Positions 24,987 through 33,464 of a stretch of DNA of 64,000 nucleotides are shown one piece after another; position 1 is the first letter of the stretch; each line of letters starts with the position of its first letter. Origin of the DNA: Pseudotabrizicola sp051200875 (GTDB lineage: Bacteria > Pseudomonadota > Alphaproteobacteria > Rhodobacterales > Rhodobacteraceae); contig NZ_CP195191.1 of the NCBI RefSeq assembly GCF_051200875.1, positions 2,728,001-2,792,000 of the forward strand, in the 5' to 3' direction. The notes beneath the pieces are model-generated. The model did no database searches, was not told the DNA's origin, and was given only the letters and a program-made list of their open reading frames with translations. Both the position numbers and the translations under genes were made by a program.

Positions 24987-25264
24987 GCCAAAAGCTTTGC
25001 CAACCCCATGGCGATGGCAGGATTGCCGGAAAGCTTTAGTTTTCCGGTGGCCATCGCCACCATCGGGTTCAATTTGCCTTCGAGTAGACTGACGAGGTTT
25101 TCTGTAGAGAGCTTAAGGGTGCAATCTGTCTCGCGATCTCTGGTCGTGGCCGTACCATCAGCCAAGACAATAACTCCATCTTCTCCGCAGTCGAACTTAA
25201 GACTTCCGCTAAAACTTTTTGTCTCAAGCACTTTGCGAATATCGGTGGCAATCTTGTCCAGCAT
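24983..25264 (-). CDS. SCP2 sterol-binding domain protein
   Basis: A single-domain 93-residue protein resembling the SCP2 lipid carrier fold. It has 'SGSLKFDCGEDGVIVLADG', 'DCTLKLSTENLVSLLEGKLNPM' and 'ATGKLKLSGNPAIAMGLAKLL'. Such stand-alone domains bind lipids or acyl-CoA. I chose the ATG at 25264 because GGAGAGG lies just upstream, and a longer start at 25321 would add 19 residues. It overlaps the convergent sulfotransferase stop by 4 bp. Its physiological ligand is unknown. Confidence 0.85.
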   Translation of the reverse strand: MLDKIATDIRKVLETKSFSGSLKFDCGEDGVIVLADGTATTRDRETDCTLKLSTENLVSLLEGKLNPMVAMATGKLKLSGNPAIAMGLAKLLA

Positions 25265-25428
25265 TTCCCTCTCCATATTGGAATGGTGCCACAATGCATC
25301 GCGCATGATTTCCCGCAACAAGATCGTTACGTCGCTTTTTTCCGGTGAGGCTGAAACTTTTGAAGTCAGCGCTTCGTAAGATCACCGACAGACACGGACG
25401 GTCTGTGATAGAAATCGGGAGAAATGCT

Positions 25429-25833
25429 ATGAAAACAACTGCAATTTTTGCGAGCTTCATTCTGATGTCGACGGCTGCGGGGGCGATGACCTCGGATAAG
25501 GTTCGCGTCATGGATCAAGATCTTTCTGGCGGCACCGTCACAGCAGACAGTGTGATGGCTGACGCGAATGGTTGGATGGTGGTGCATCGTACCGATGCAG
25601 AAATGAAGCCAGGTCCTGTTGTTGGCTATGCACCGCTTCGTGCCGGCGAGAACAAGGATGTCGTCGCAATTCTACAGGAAGCTGTACAACCGGGCGAAAT
25701 GCTCATGCTGATGGTCCACGGCGAGGCGGGCGGCGTATCAACGGGCGTCTTTGAATATACGCTGGGCGCCAAGGAAGACGGACCTATTCGGGTCGACGGC
25801 AACTTGATCATGACCGTCATTACGGCAAAGTAA
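25429..25833 (+). CDS. exported protein with DUF7282-like domain
   Basis: This 134-residue protein begins with a clear signal peptide (MKTTAIFASFILMSTAAGA). A single domain follows with 'DQDLSGGTVTADSVMADANGW' and 'VVHRTDAEMKPGPVVGYAPL' patterns, then 'LMLMVHGEAGGVSTGVFEY'. This fits the beta-rich DUF7282-type family found in secreted proteins. Function is unknown. The ATG at 25429 follows CGGGAGAA, and the longer frame to 25345 lacks such a site. A strong terminator closes the gene. Confidence 0.75.
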   Translation: MKTTAIFASFILMSTAAGAMTSDKVRVMDQDLSGGTVTADSVMADANGWMVVHRTDAEMKPGPVVGYAPLRAGENKDVVAILQEAVQPGEMLMLMVHGEAGGVSTGVFEYTLGAKEDGPIRVDGNLIMTVITAK

Positions 25834-25839
25834 TGGAAA

Positions 25840-25864
25840 GGCGCGGCCTATTGGGCCGCGCCTT
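25840..25864 (+). terminator. Rho-independent terminator after the DUF7282-like gene
   Basis: A 9-bp GC stem, GGCGCGGCC (25840-25848) with GGCCGCGCC (25854-25862), loop TATTG, then TTAATAATCT. It sits between convergent genes and may also end argG transcription. Confidence 0.8.
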
Positions 25865-25887
25865 AATAATCTAAATATTAGGCCAAT

Positions 25888-27120
25888 TTAGCCGTTCTTT
25901 GCCACGCGAGCATTGCGGGTAGCGATCAGTTTCAGTCGCAGCGCGTTCAGGCGAATGAACCCGGCTGCATCCTTCTGATCGTAGGCACCGGCATCTTCTT
26001 CAAAGGTGACGTGCTTTTCGGAATACAGCGAATGATCAGACCAACGGCCCACGCAGTTCACTGAGCCCTTGTAAAGCTTCAGCCGAACAGTGCCGGTCAC
26101 GTTTTCCTGACTCTTGTCGATCAGCGCCTGAAGCATCTCTCGCTCTGGTGAGAACCAGAAGCCATTATAGATAAGTTCGGCATAGCGCGGCATCAGGCTA
26201 TCTTTCAGATGGCCAGCACCGGCATCAAGCGTGATCTGTTCGATGCCACGATGAGCTTCCAGCAGCACGGTGCCGCCGGGGGTTTCATAGATGCCCCGCG
26301 ACTTCATGCCGACGAATCGGTTTTCAACGAAATCCAGTCGCCCAATCCCATGTTTGCCGCCAAGTTCGTTAAGCTTGGTCAGGATGGTGGCTGGGCTCAT
26401 CGCCGCGCCATTGATTGCGACAGCATCGCCCTTTTCAAAGGTCACTTCGATATATTCGGGAGTGTTTGGCGCTTCCTCGGGCGAAACGGTCCGCTGATAG
26501 ACGTAGTCGGGCGCTTCTTCGGCCGGGTTTTCCAAGGCTTTGCCTTCGGACGAAGTGTGAAGAAGGTTCGCGTCAACCGAGAACGGAGCCTCACCACGCT
26601 TGTCCTTGGCGATCGGAATCTGGTTAGCTTCTGCAAACTCGATCAGCTTCGTGCGGCTTGTTAAATCCCATTCACGCCAAGGAGCGATCACGCGGATCGA
26701 CGGGTCAAGTGCGTAGGCCGAAAGTTCGAAACGCACCTGATCGTTGCCTTTGCCAGTAGCACCATGTGCCACTGCATCGGCACCGTGCTTATGGGCGATT
26801 TCCACAAGATGCTTTGAGATCAACGGACGTGCGATCGAGGTGCCGAGAAGATAAAGGCCTTCATACACGGCGTTGGCGCGGAACATCGGGAATACAAAAT
26901 CGCGTACAAATTCTTCGCGGACGTCCACGATGTGGATATTCTCTGGCTTGATGCCAAGAAGCTCGGCTTTTTTGCGGGCCGGTTCAAGTTCTTCACCTTG
27001 GCCAAGATCGGCGGTGAAGGTGATGACTTCGCAACCGTATTCGGTTTGCAGCCATTTTAGGATGATCGAGGTATCGAGACCGCCGGAATAGGCAAGGACG
27101 ACTTTTTTGGGCGCGGACAT
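25888..27120 (-). CDS. argG: argininosuccinate synthase
   Basis: ArgG condenses citrulline and aspartate with ATP to give argininosuccinate in arginine synthesis. The 410-residue protein has the PP-loop SGGLDTS at 12-18 and the family segments 'GTSIARPLISKHLVEIA', 'AHGATGKGNDQVRFE' and 'GIYETPGGTVL'. I chose the ATG at 27120 (MSAPKKV), where an AGGAG lies about 10 bases upstream. The longer ORF to 27174 adds an Arg-rich 18-residue piece. argJ of the same pathway is at 60.1-61.5 kb. Confidence 0.97.
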   Translation of the reverse strand: MSAPKKVVLAYSGGLDTSIILKWLQTEYGCEVITFTADLGQGEELEPARKKAELLGIKPENIHIVDVREEFVRDFVFPMFRANAVYEGLYLLGTSIARPLISKHLVEIAHKHGADAVAHGATGKGNDQVRFELSAYALDPSIRVIAPWREWDLTSRTKLIEFAEANQIPIAKDKRGEAPFSVDANLLHTSSEGKALENPAEEAPDYVYQRTVSPEEAPNTPEYIEVTFEKGDAVAINGAAMSPATILTKLNELGGKHGIGRLDFVENRFVGMKSRGIYETPGGTVLLEAHRGIEQITLDAGAGHLKDSLMPRYAELIYNGFWFSPEREMLQALIDKSQENVTGTVRLKLYKGSVNCVGRWSDHSLYSEKHVTFEEDAGAYDQKDAAGFIRLNALRLKLIATRNARVAKNG

Positions 27121-27179
27121 GGCAAGGCCTCTCCTGAACGTCATTGGCCGCAGCCAATATTGTCTTTTCGCCATGCGGG

Positions 27180-27214
27180 CAAGGGCAGTGCGACAGCAAA
27201 GCGCCCTGCCCTTG
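27180..27214. repeat. inverted repeat between argG and the secreted-protein gene
   Basis: CAAGGGCAG (27180-27188) is repeated inverted as CTGCCCTTG (27206-27214), with a 17-base loop. It lies just past the end of the minus-strand gene at 27229-28203 and could be its terminator, but no T run follows on either strand. Confidence 0.4.
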
Positions 27215-27228
27215 AAGAAAAGATTTGT

Positions 27229-28203
27229 TCAGAGGTCTGCAGGGTCTTCAGATTGATCGGTTTCGGCGGTCTCTGTTGCCTCAGCTCTGGCCTCGGCGTC
27301 GGCAATGGCTGCTGCAATCTCTGCTTCATTTCCGACAAGGCGTTCCCGGAGCGACGCGAGTAAAGTCGCTTCATCGCCCTCTTTGTTCCAAGCATCAATG
27401 ATAGCCTGCTCGGCTTCTCTAACGCCCGTCCGGCCTTCTGCCACAGCCGTTTCTGCCGCCGTCAGTTCCTCGTCCGTGGGTCGGGTCGTGGCAAGTTCGG
27501 TTCCGTCAGGATTTAGACCGCCGGCCGCATCGATCAGGCCCGATACGCGCGCAATATCTGCCTCTTTAACGTCACCTGCTTCAACCGCTGCGAGGTATTC
27601 CGAAACCGAGTCAAAGCCTAATTCGGAAAGACCGGCGCTAAGGGCATCGTGCGCGTCCGCCAGATTTGCCAAGGCGATGGCTTTTGCCTGAGCCGTTGCT
27701 GCAGCGCTGTCTGCAATGGCAAGGCCAGCCAGAAGTCCAACAGGTCCATTGAGATTGCCGTTCCGAATATGTGCAAGAACGGCATTGATGTTGGCGTGCA
27801 ATGCGCCGTTCATGTTGCCAAGGTCGCGCGCCTTTGGACGGACCTCCGCTGCCTTAGGCTGAGCCTTAGATTTTGTGGATTTAGCGGTCTTCGTGGTTGA
27901 ATTAGTCGATTTAGACTTCTTGCTGGATGAACCTCCAGTTGCCTTTGTCGACTTTCCGGCCTGCTTCTTTGTACTTGATTTTGATCCGCTATTGCTGCGG
28001 GAAGCCTTATCTTTGCCCGAGGAGCGATCAGATTTCGATGAGGAAGCATCGCTGCCACCACCACCTCCTCCTCCATTGCCGCCACCATTTCCACCCTTCG
28101 CATATGCAGTAGGTGCGCCAAAACCACCAATGATTGTCGCGGCAGGCCCAAATACCAGCGAGGCAACGCCAAGAACGGCAATGGCCAACTTTGAGTAGAA
28201 CAT
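27229..28203 (-). CDS. secreted Gly- and Lys/Ser-rich protein of unknown function
   Basis: I do not recognise this 324-residue protein. An N-terminal hydrophobic segment (about 5-34, ending 'TAYA') looks like a signal peptide. A Gly-rich run (36-50) comes next, then a low-complexity basic region (about 51-125) made mostly of Ser, Lys and Thr, resembling histone H1 tails. The C-terminal ~200 residues are Ala/Glu-rich and helical. They include 'NMNGALHANINAVLAHIRNG' near the start of that part, and an acidic tail (TETAETDQSEDPADL). GAGGGC precedes the ATG. Export of so basic a tract suggests binding to polyanions such as cell-surface polysaccharide or extracellular DNA, but that is inference. 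Confidence 0.75.
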   Translation of the reverse strand: MFYSKLAIAVLGVASLVFGPAATIIGGFGAPTAYAKGGNGGGNGGGGGGGSDASSSKSDRSSGKDKASRSNSGSKSSTKKQAGKSTKATGGSSSKKSKSTNSTTKTAKSTKSKAQPKAAEVRPKARDLGNMNGALHANINAVLAHIRNGNLNGPVGLLAGLAIADSAAATAQAKAIALANLADAHDALSAGLSELGFDSVSEYLAAVEAGDVKEADIARVSGLIDAAGGLNPDGTELATTRPTDEELTAAETAVAEGRTGVREAEQAIIDAWNKEGDEATLLASLRERLVGNEAEIAAAIADAEARAEATETAETDQSEDPADL

Positions 28204-28325
28204 CTTGCCCTCTTTCGATTATCAAAGATGTCGGGATGGACAGAGGTTGGATGTAGAGGCGTTCAAAAAAATGTCCAAATTGTGTCGGCCGTAAGGGTCA
28301 GCCTTGGTCCTTTGTGAGGATTCAA

Positions 28326-29573
28326 ATGAAAGAGACGATTCGGGCGGCGAAAGCAGCAGCAGAAGCGCTAAGAAGCGTGTTCGATGCAACGCCGCTTCAG
28401 CGGAATGATCATCTGTCGCAAAAGTACGATGCGGACATATGGCTAAAGCGGGAAGATCTATCTCCAGTTCGCAGTTACAAACTTCGCGGAGCCTTTACGG
28501 CGATGCGAAAGCATCTTGAGGCTAATCCAGCGCAGTCCCGTTTTGTCTGCGCCAGCGCTGGAAACCATGCGCAGGGTGTTGCGTTTGCCTGCCGTCACTT
28601 TGGCGTTCAGGGTACTATCTTTATGCCCGTGACGACGCCGCAGCAAAAGATTGACAAGACGCGGATGTTCGGAGCCTCACATGTAGAGATTGTTTTAACG
28701 GGAGATTACTTCGACCAAACACTCTCCGCAGCCAAAGAGTTCTGCGCCACGAAAGGTGCCCATTTCCTTTCGCCCTTTGACGATACCGATGTCATTTTGG
28801 GCCAAGCTTCTGTGGCTGTAGAGCTGATGGATCAACTTGGGAAAAGTCCTGATTTCGTTGTTCTTCCGGTTGGTGGTGGTGGGCTTGCTTCCGGGGTTAC
28901 GGCTTATCTGAGGGAGGTAGATCCAAAAATCGCTTTCCGTTTTGTCGAACCCTTGGGCGGCGCATCTCTTCGGGCTGCGTTGAGGGCGGGGCATCCGGAA
29001 ACTTTGGGCCAGGTAAACAGTTTCGTTGACGGCGCGGCCGTCGCGCGTCTGGGCGACAAAACCTATCGTATGCTTGATTGGGTCAATCCATCGCATGTGC
29101 TTTTGGCACCAGAAGACAGAATTTGTATCACGATGTTGGAAATGCTGAACGTTGAGGGAATCGTGCTGGAACCCGCCGGTGCCCTGTCACTCGACGTCTT
29201 GCCCGAAATTGCCGATAGCATACGGGGGAAAACGGTCGTTTGCATCACGTCGGGTGGCAATTTTGATTTTGAACGCCTGCCGGAGGTCAAAGAGCGAGCC
29301 CAACGTTTTGCTGGACTGAAAAAGTATTTCATACTTCGCATGCCTCAGCGACCGGGCGCATTGCGAGATTTCCTTGAGATGTTGGGTCCTGATGACGACA
29401 TCGCCAGATTTGAATACCTCAAGAAGTCGGCGCGAAATTTTGGGTCAGTTCTGATTGGGATCGAAACCAAGCGGTCCGAAAATTTCACGATACTTTTCGC
29501 CAAACTTGATGAAGCAGCCTTTCCCTACCGCGACATAACGAATGATGGCGTCTTGTCTGAATTTCTTATCTAG
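28326..29573 (+). CDS. ilvA: threonine ammonia-lyase (threonine dehydratase)
   Basis: IlvA deaminates threonine to 2-oxobutanoate, the first step to isoleucine. The 415-residue protein has the PLP lysine Lys52 in SYKLRGA (50-56), the phosphate-binding 'VGGGGLASG', and a C-terminal ACT-like domain starting near 'KKYFILRMPQRPGALRDF'. This matches the shorter one-ACT form of biosynthetic enzyme rather than the two-ACT Escherichia coli type. The ATG at 28326 follows a GAGG site, and a frame start at 28314 is less likely. Its stop overlaps the convergent Hpt gene by 4 bp. Confidence 0.93.
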   Translation: MKETIRAAKAAAEALRSVFDATPLQRNDHLSQKYDADIWLKREDLSPVRSYKLRGAFTAMRKHLEANPAQSRFVCASAGNHAQGVAFACRHFGVQGTIFMPVTTPQQKIDKTRMFGASHVEIVLTGDYFDQTLSAAKEFCATKGAHFLSPFDDTDVILGQASVAVELMDQLGKSPDFVVLPVGGGGLASGVTAYLREVDPKIAFRFVEPLGGASLRAALRAGHPETLGQVNSFVDGAAVARLGDKTYRMLDWVNPSHVLLAPEDRICITMLEMLNVEGIVLEPAGALSLDVLPEIADSIRGKTVVCITSGGNFDFERLPEVKERAQRFAGLKKYFILRMPQRPGALRDFLEMLGPDDDIARFEYLKKSARNFGSVLIGIETKRSENFTILFAKLDEAAFPYRDITNDGVLSEFLI

Positions 29574-29908
29574 GCCGCAACCTGAGACGAAAGCTGCGCA
29601 AGAAGGTCATTCCGAGACCGCCAGTATGCTTGGACTATTTCGTCCAAATCAACACTCAGAATGCCTGACGACGCAGCCTTCTCGCCCTGCTGGCAAAGAC
29701 GCGCAAAACTAGCCAAGCCGATGTTCAATGCGCTGCCCTTTAGGAAGTGAAGCTCACTTTCCAAGGATTTGGTAGACTTCGCCTTGGTGATCCCCGCAAT
29801 CACAGCATCTGTTTCCTCAAGAAACATGGCTATTACTTCTTCGAAATCGTCCGACCCAACCTCAGATCGAAGGTCCTTCACCCTGCTCCAGTCAACCATA
29901 CTATTCAT
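29570..29908 (-). CDS. Hpt (histidine phosphotransfer) domain protein
   Basis: A small 112-residue all-helical protein with the phosphotransfer motif 'ELHFLKGSALNIG', in which His54 would carry the phosphate. It has no other domain. I chose the ATG at 29908 because GAGG and AAGGA sites lie upstream, and the ATG at 29899 is also usable. The long frame upstream is not conserved-looking. It is divergent from the response-regulator phosphatase gene (start 30106), so the two are probably partners in one phosphorelay. Confidence 0.8.
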   Translation of the reverse strand: MNSMVDWSRVKDLRSEVGSDDFEEVIAMFLEETDAVIAGITKAKSTKSLESELHFLKGSALNIGLASFARLCQQGEKAASSGILSVDLDEIVQAYWRSRNDLLAQLSSQVAA

Positions 29909-30105
29909 TCCTTGATCCTCGACAGGCTGCTGGAAGTGAAAGCTGCACTGGTCGAACCCAGATTGATCCAAGTAAGATCGACCTGCTGGAAAGCAAAATC
30001 CTGACCCATCTGCGCCTAAATCCGGGCGATTATGAACAATTTTTCTTTTGAGAATTCGTGAAGACATTTGCGGTTCAACTGTGCGCAAGCAGGAAAGAAC
30101 CGGAT

Positions 30106-31383
30106 ATGATGCCACTTTGCGCGCAACAGAATACTCAGCAGGAAACGTCGCAGACAGCAGAGCTTTCAATGCTGGTTGTTGATGACAGTAAAGCGCAAAG
30201 GCGCATGATTTCGAGAATCATGAGTCGGTGGGGTTACCACGTCACAGAAGCAGGGTCCGGGGAAGAGGCGCTTCTGGCATGCTCGGCTCAGCGGTTTGAT
30301 ATCATTCTGTCAGACTGGATGATGGACGGAATGACAGGCTTGGAATTTTGCCGAGCTTTGCGGGCGCTTGCGCAGGATTCATATGCTTACTTTATTCTTC
30401 TGACCTCCAAATCCGAAAAGGCGGAGGTGGCAGATGGCCTAGAAGCTGGCGCTGACGACTTCCTTACAAAACCAGTCGCGCCGGACGAGCTTCGCGCCAG
30501 ACTGCGTGCAGGCGAACGCATCGTTGGTATGCAGCGCGAACTTTTACAAAAGAATCGCCTATTGGGATCGACCTTGACCGAACTTCAAAAGGTTCATGAT
30601 GCCCTTGATCGCGATTTGATTCACGCGCGATCGGTACAACAAACCTTCATGCGCGAACGTCGTGCCTCTGTCCCCGGTGGTGATGTGTCGATCTTGTTCC
30701 GATCGTCGGGGCATGTCGGCGGAGATCTGGTTGGCTGGTTTCGGATCAACACAAGCTCCGTCATTTTGTACTCGATAGATGTATCAGGCCACGGCGTTGC
30801 TTCGGCTATGTTGTCTGCACGCCTCGCCGGGCTGTTGTCTGGTGCCGCACCAGAGCGAAATGCTTCACTTGTTCTTTCCAGCCATGCGCGGCGGGAGACA
30901 TGGGCACCCGAGGAAGTGGCGGCCCGCTTTAACAAGGTGATTTTGGATGATCTTCGTGTCGATCAATATATGACCATGGTCTATGCTCAGATTGATCTTC
31001 TAAACGGAAAGGGCAGGCTTGTGCAGGCTGGCCACCCTCATCCGGTGGTCCTACGCGCTGACGGAACAATGGATCGGCTCGGTTCGGGTGGAATGCCGAT
31101 TGGATTGCTTGAGGAAGCAAGTTTTGAGGGCGTTGATTTCAGGCTGAGCCCCGGCGATCGGCTGTTTCTGATGACGGATGGTATCGTCGAATGTCCGACG
31201 CCAGGTGGAGAGGAGCTTGGTGATGATGGTTTGATTGATATCCTTCGACGCAAAAAACACATGACAAGTGGGCAACTTTTAGAGGCTCTCACTTGGCAGT
31301 TGGCGGCGCATTATGGATCGGAAGATTTTCCGGACGATGTGTCAGGTTTGCTGTTCGACTATTTGGGCCCGTCTAGCGCTTAG
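30106..31383 (+). CDS. response regulator with PP2C/SpoIIE-type phosphatase output
   Basis: This 425-residue protein has an N-terminal receiver domain with acidic residues Asp26-Asp27, phospho-acceptor Asp70 in 'LSDWMMDGMTG', and Lys122 in 'DDFLTKP'. A coiled-coil linker (about 135-185) leads to a PP2C-family serine phosphatase domain with 'GHVGGDLVGW', 'SIDVSGHGVASAML' and 'MTDGIVE'. Such proteins usually dephosphorylate an anti-sigma-factor antagonist. No STAS or anti-sigma partner gene is adjacent. I chose the ATG at 30106, preceded by AGGAAAG. A GTG at 30058 is an alternative. Its 3' end overlaps the convergent Nudix gene by 11 bp. Confidence 0.88.
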   Translation: MMPLCAQQNTQQETSQTAELSMLVVDDSKAQRRMISRIMSRWGYHVTEAGSGEEALLACSAQRFDIILSDWMMDGMTGLEFCRALRALAQDSYAYFILLTSKSEKAEVADGLEAGADDFLTKPVAPDELRARLRAGERIVGMQRELLQKNRLLGSTLTELQKVHDALDRDLIHARSVQQTFMRERRASVPGGDVSILFRSSGHVGGDLVGWFRINTSSVILYSIDVSGHGVASAMLSARLAGLLSGAAPERNASLVLSSHARRETWAPEEVAARFNKVILDDLRVDQYMTMVYAQIDLLNGKGRLVQAGHPHPVVLRADGTMDRLGSGGMPIGLLEEASFEGVDFRLSPGDRLFLMTDGIVECPTPGGEELGDDGLIDILRRKKHMTSGQLLEALTWQLAAHYGSEDFPDDVSGLLFDYLGPSSA

Positions 31384-31813
31384 CCAATGCTTTGCCTAAG
31401 AATGCCCTATCCCCAACATTGCCAAGCAGTGTCAGTCCCAGTTCTACTGGCATCCAGATTGCGCGGTGCCCTGGTTCAGTCGGGGGCCCAATCTGCAAAA
31501 CTGGCCGCGCCAAGTATATTGAGCAGATCTTCTCGGCCCATTTGTTGTATTCTGGCATATAAGTAAACCGGCGGAATGCCCCAAGATGCCGGTCGATCTG
31601 GATTCGCCAACCGGTCTCTTCAAGAACCTCTCGGTGCAAAGCTGCGATTGGCTGTTCACCTCGATCTATCCCGCCACCGGGCAGTTGATATTCTGGTTTG
31701 GGCTCTGCTTGATGTGTTGCCAAAAGGGTTGAACCTTCCAAGACCACGGCGTAAACGCCCGGCCTCGGCCGGTAGATCTGCCCTCGTTTGACCGACTCGC
31801 CGTATCGACGCAT
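31373..31813 (-). CDS. Nudix hydrolase
   Basis: A 146-residue protein with a complete Nudix box (G-x5-E-x7-R-E-x2-E-E-x-G), starting at 'GGGIDRGEQ' and ending 'REVLEETGW' near residue 68. The flanking sequence ('YQLPGGG', 'EYNKWAEKICSIYLARP') gives no clear substrate. Candidates are nucleoside diphosphate derivatives. It is monocistronic on the minus strand and overlaps the phosphatase gene at its 3' end. Confidence 0.85.
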   Translation of the reverse strand: MRRYGESVKRGQIYRPRPGVYAVVLEGSTLLATHQAEPKPEYQLPGGGIDRGEQPIAALHREVLEETGWRIQIDRHLGAFRRFTYMPEYNKWAEKICSIYLARPVLQIGPPTEPGHRAIWMPVELGLTLLGNVGDRAFLGKALAKR

Positions 31814-31891
31814 AACACCTGCCCCTTGGTCCTGAGGTTGCTCTGCCTATATAGGCACGGTATGCCAAGATTGGCTCTCTAAGGAAATCCC

Positions 31892-32878
31892 ATGATGTCC
31901 GGTTCCAAAATCGCCTGGGACGATACCGTCCTTCCGTTTCAGCTTGACCGTTCTGATATCCGCGGCCGTGTCGCGCGTTTGGATGGCGTTCTGGAACAAG
32001 TGCTGAAACAACACAGTTATCCGCAACCGATTGAAGCGCTTGTTGCGGAAATGGCTCTTCTTACGGCCCTCATTGGTCAAAGCATCAAGCTTCGGTGGAA
32101 GCTTAGCCTTCAGGTGCGTGGAAAGGGTGCCGCGCGTTTGATCGCGACGGATTACTACGGACCGGAAACCGAAGGCGGGCCGGCCAGAATTCGTGCCTAT
32201 GCCAGCTATGACGCAGAACGCCTTGATGAAACATCCTCTGGCTATGACCAAATCGGGGAAGGTTACTTTGCTGTAATGCTGGATCAGGGACAGGATATGC
32301 TGCCCTATCAGGGCTTCACGCCGATCGCAGGTGGATCGCTTTCGGCCTGTGCAGAGACATATTTTGCCCAGTCAGAGCAAATCCCAACTCGATTTGCGCT
32401 TAGCTTTGGTCAAAGTTCGGAGCCTGGCCGCCCATCCCACTGGCGGGGTGGCGGTATCATGCTGCAGCATATGCCGAGAGCCGGTGGCGGTGTGGCTGCA
32501 GAAGTTGGATCTGGAGAAGGTGGTCTGCTGAGCCATATCGACATTCTGTCGGGCAATGAAGGCGAGAACTGGAATCGCGCCAATGTGCTTCTGAATACGG
32601 TTGAAGAGCTGGAGTTGATCGGTCCTCAGGTTTCCCCGTCAGAGCTTTTGATACGCTTGTTCCACGAAGAGGCTCCACGCGTTTTTGATGCACAGCCGGT
32701 TCGGTTTGGATGCTCATGTTCGGAAGAAAAAGTGCGGAACACGATGTCGATCTATTCGCAGAAAGACATCTCAAAGATGCTTGCTCCTAATGGAATGGTG
32801 ACAGCGGACTGCCAGTTCTGTGGTGCACACTACGAATTGGAGCCAGGTACCTTGGGCTTTGAGGCCAAGAATGACTGA
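31892..32878 (+). CDS. hslO: redox-regulated chaperonin Hsp33
   Basis: Hsp33 is a cytosolic holdase activated when oxidation releases zinc from its C-terminal redox switch. The 328-residue protein has the four zinc cysteines as C274-x-C276 ('FGCSCSEEKV') and C307-x-x-C310 ('DCQFCGAHY'), the expected arrangement. AAGGAAA precedes the start. The end overlaps the next Nudix gene by 8 bp, so hslO, the CoA-type Nudix gene and cca form one operon. Confidence 0.95.
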   Translation: MMSGSKIAWDDTVLPFQLDRSDIRGRVARLDGVLEQVLKQHSYPQPIEALVAEMALLTALIGQSIKLRWKLSLQVRGKGAARLIATDYYGPETEGGPARIRAYASYDAERLDETSSGYDQIGEGYFAVMLDQGQDMLPYQGFTPIAGGSLSACAETYFAQSEQIPTRFALSFGQSSEPGRPSHWRGGGIMLQHMPRAGGGVAAEVGSGEGGLLSHIDILSGNEGENWNRANVLLNTVEELELIGPQVSPSELLIRLFHEEAPRVFDAQPVRFGCSCSEEKVRNTMSIYSQKDISKMLAPNGMVTADCQFCGAHYELEPGTLGFEAKND

Positions 32879-33464
32879 GCTTGATCGCCTGCTGGAAGCT
32901 ATAAAGCGACCGGCAGGCGAATCGTCGGACTTTGACCTTAATCCGGGTGTGAAGCTGCCAGAAGGACGAACCCTTCGCCCGGCAGCGGTCTTAATTCCGA
33001 TCTGGTTGCAGCCAGAGGGCGCCCGGGTAGTTCTTACAAAACGGGCCTCGCATCTTAAACATCACCCAGGTCAAATCGCGTTTCCGGGCGGAAAGATAGA
33101 CGCCACCGATGCCTCCGCCGAAGCGGCTGCATTGAGAGAGGCACGGGAAGAGATTGGCCTGCCAAGTTCGCAAGTGGAGATCGTTGGGTTCTTGCCGACA
33201 CATGAAACTGTAACTGCCTTTTCGATAACACCAGTCTTAGGCGTAGTCAGAGGAGCATTCGATCCGGTGCCTGAGGTCGGGGAAGTGGGCGAAGTCTTCA
33301 CTGTTCCATTGGCGCATGTGCTAGATAAGGAAAAATTCGTCGTCGAACGTCGCCGGTGGCTTGGTCAATGGCGCAGGTATTACGCGGTGCCCTACGGACC
33401 TTATTATATCTGGGGGGCAACAGCGCGTATTTTGCGAGGAATGGCGGAAAGAACAGGAGCATGA
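32871..33464 (+). CDS. Nudix hydrolase, CoA pyrophosphatase type
   Basis: A 197-residue protein whose Nudix region reads 'IAFPGGKIDATDASAEAAAL' followed by 'REAREEIGL'. It is preceded by a UPF0035-type stretch ('TKRASHLKHHPGQ') that marks the NudL/CoA diphosphatase group. This group cleaves coenzyme A to 4'-phosphopantetheine and 3',5'-ADP. The start overlaps the hslO stop by 8 bp and the end overlaps the cca ATG by 4 bp, so translation is probably coupled. Confidence 0.88.
   Translation: MTELDRLLEAIKRPAGESSDFDLNPGVKLPEGRTLRPAAVLIPIWLQPEGARVVLTKRASHLKHHPGQIAFPGGKIDATDASAEAAALREAREEIGLPSSQVEIVGFLPTHETVTAFSITPVLGVVRGAFDPVPEVGEVGEVFTVPLAHVLDKEKFVVERRRWLGQWRRYYAVPYGPYYIWGATARILRGMAERTGA

Noticed and set aside
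28030..28100. Repetitive short triplets considered as a tandem repeat or CRISPR-like element
   Set aside because: They are the codons of the poly-Gly run in the secreted protein, with no spacer structure.
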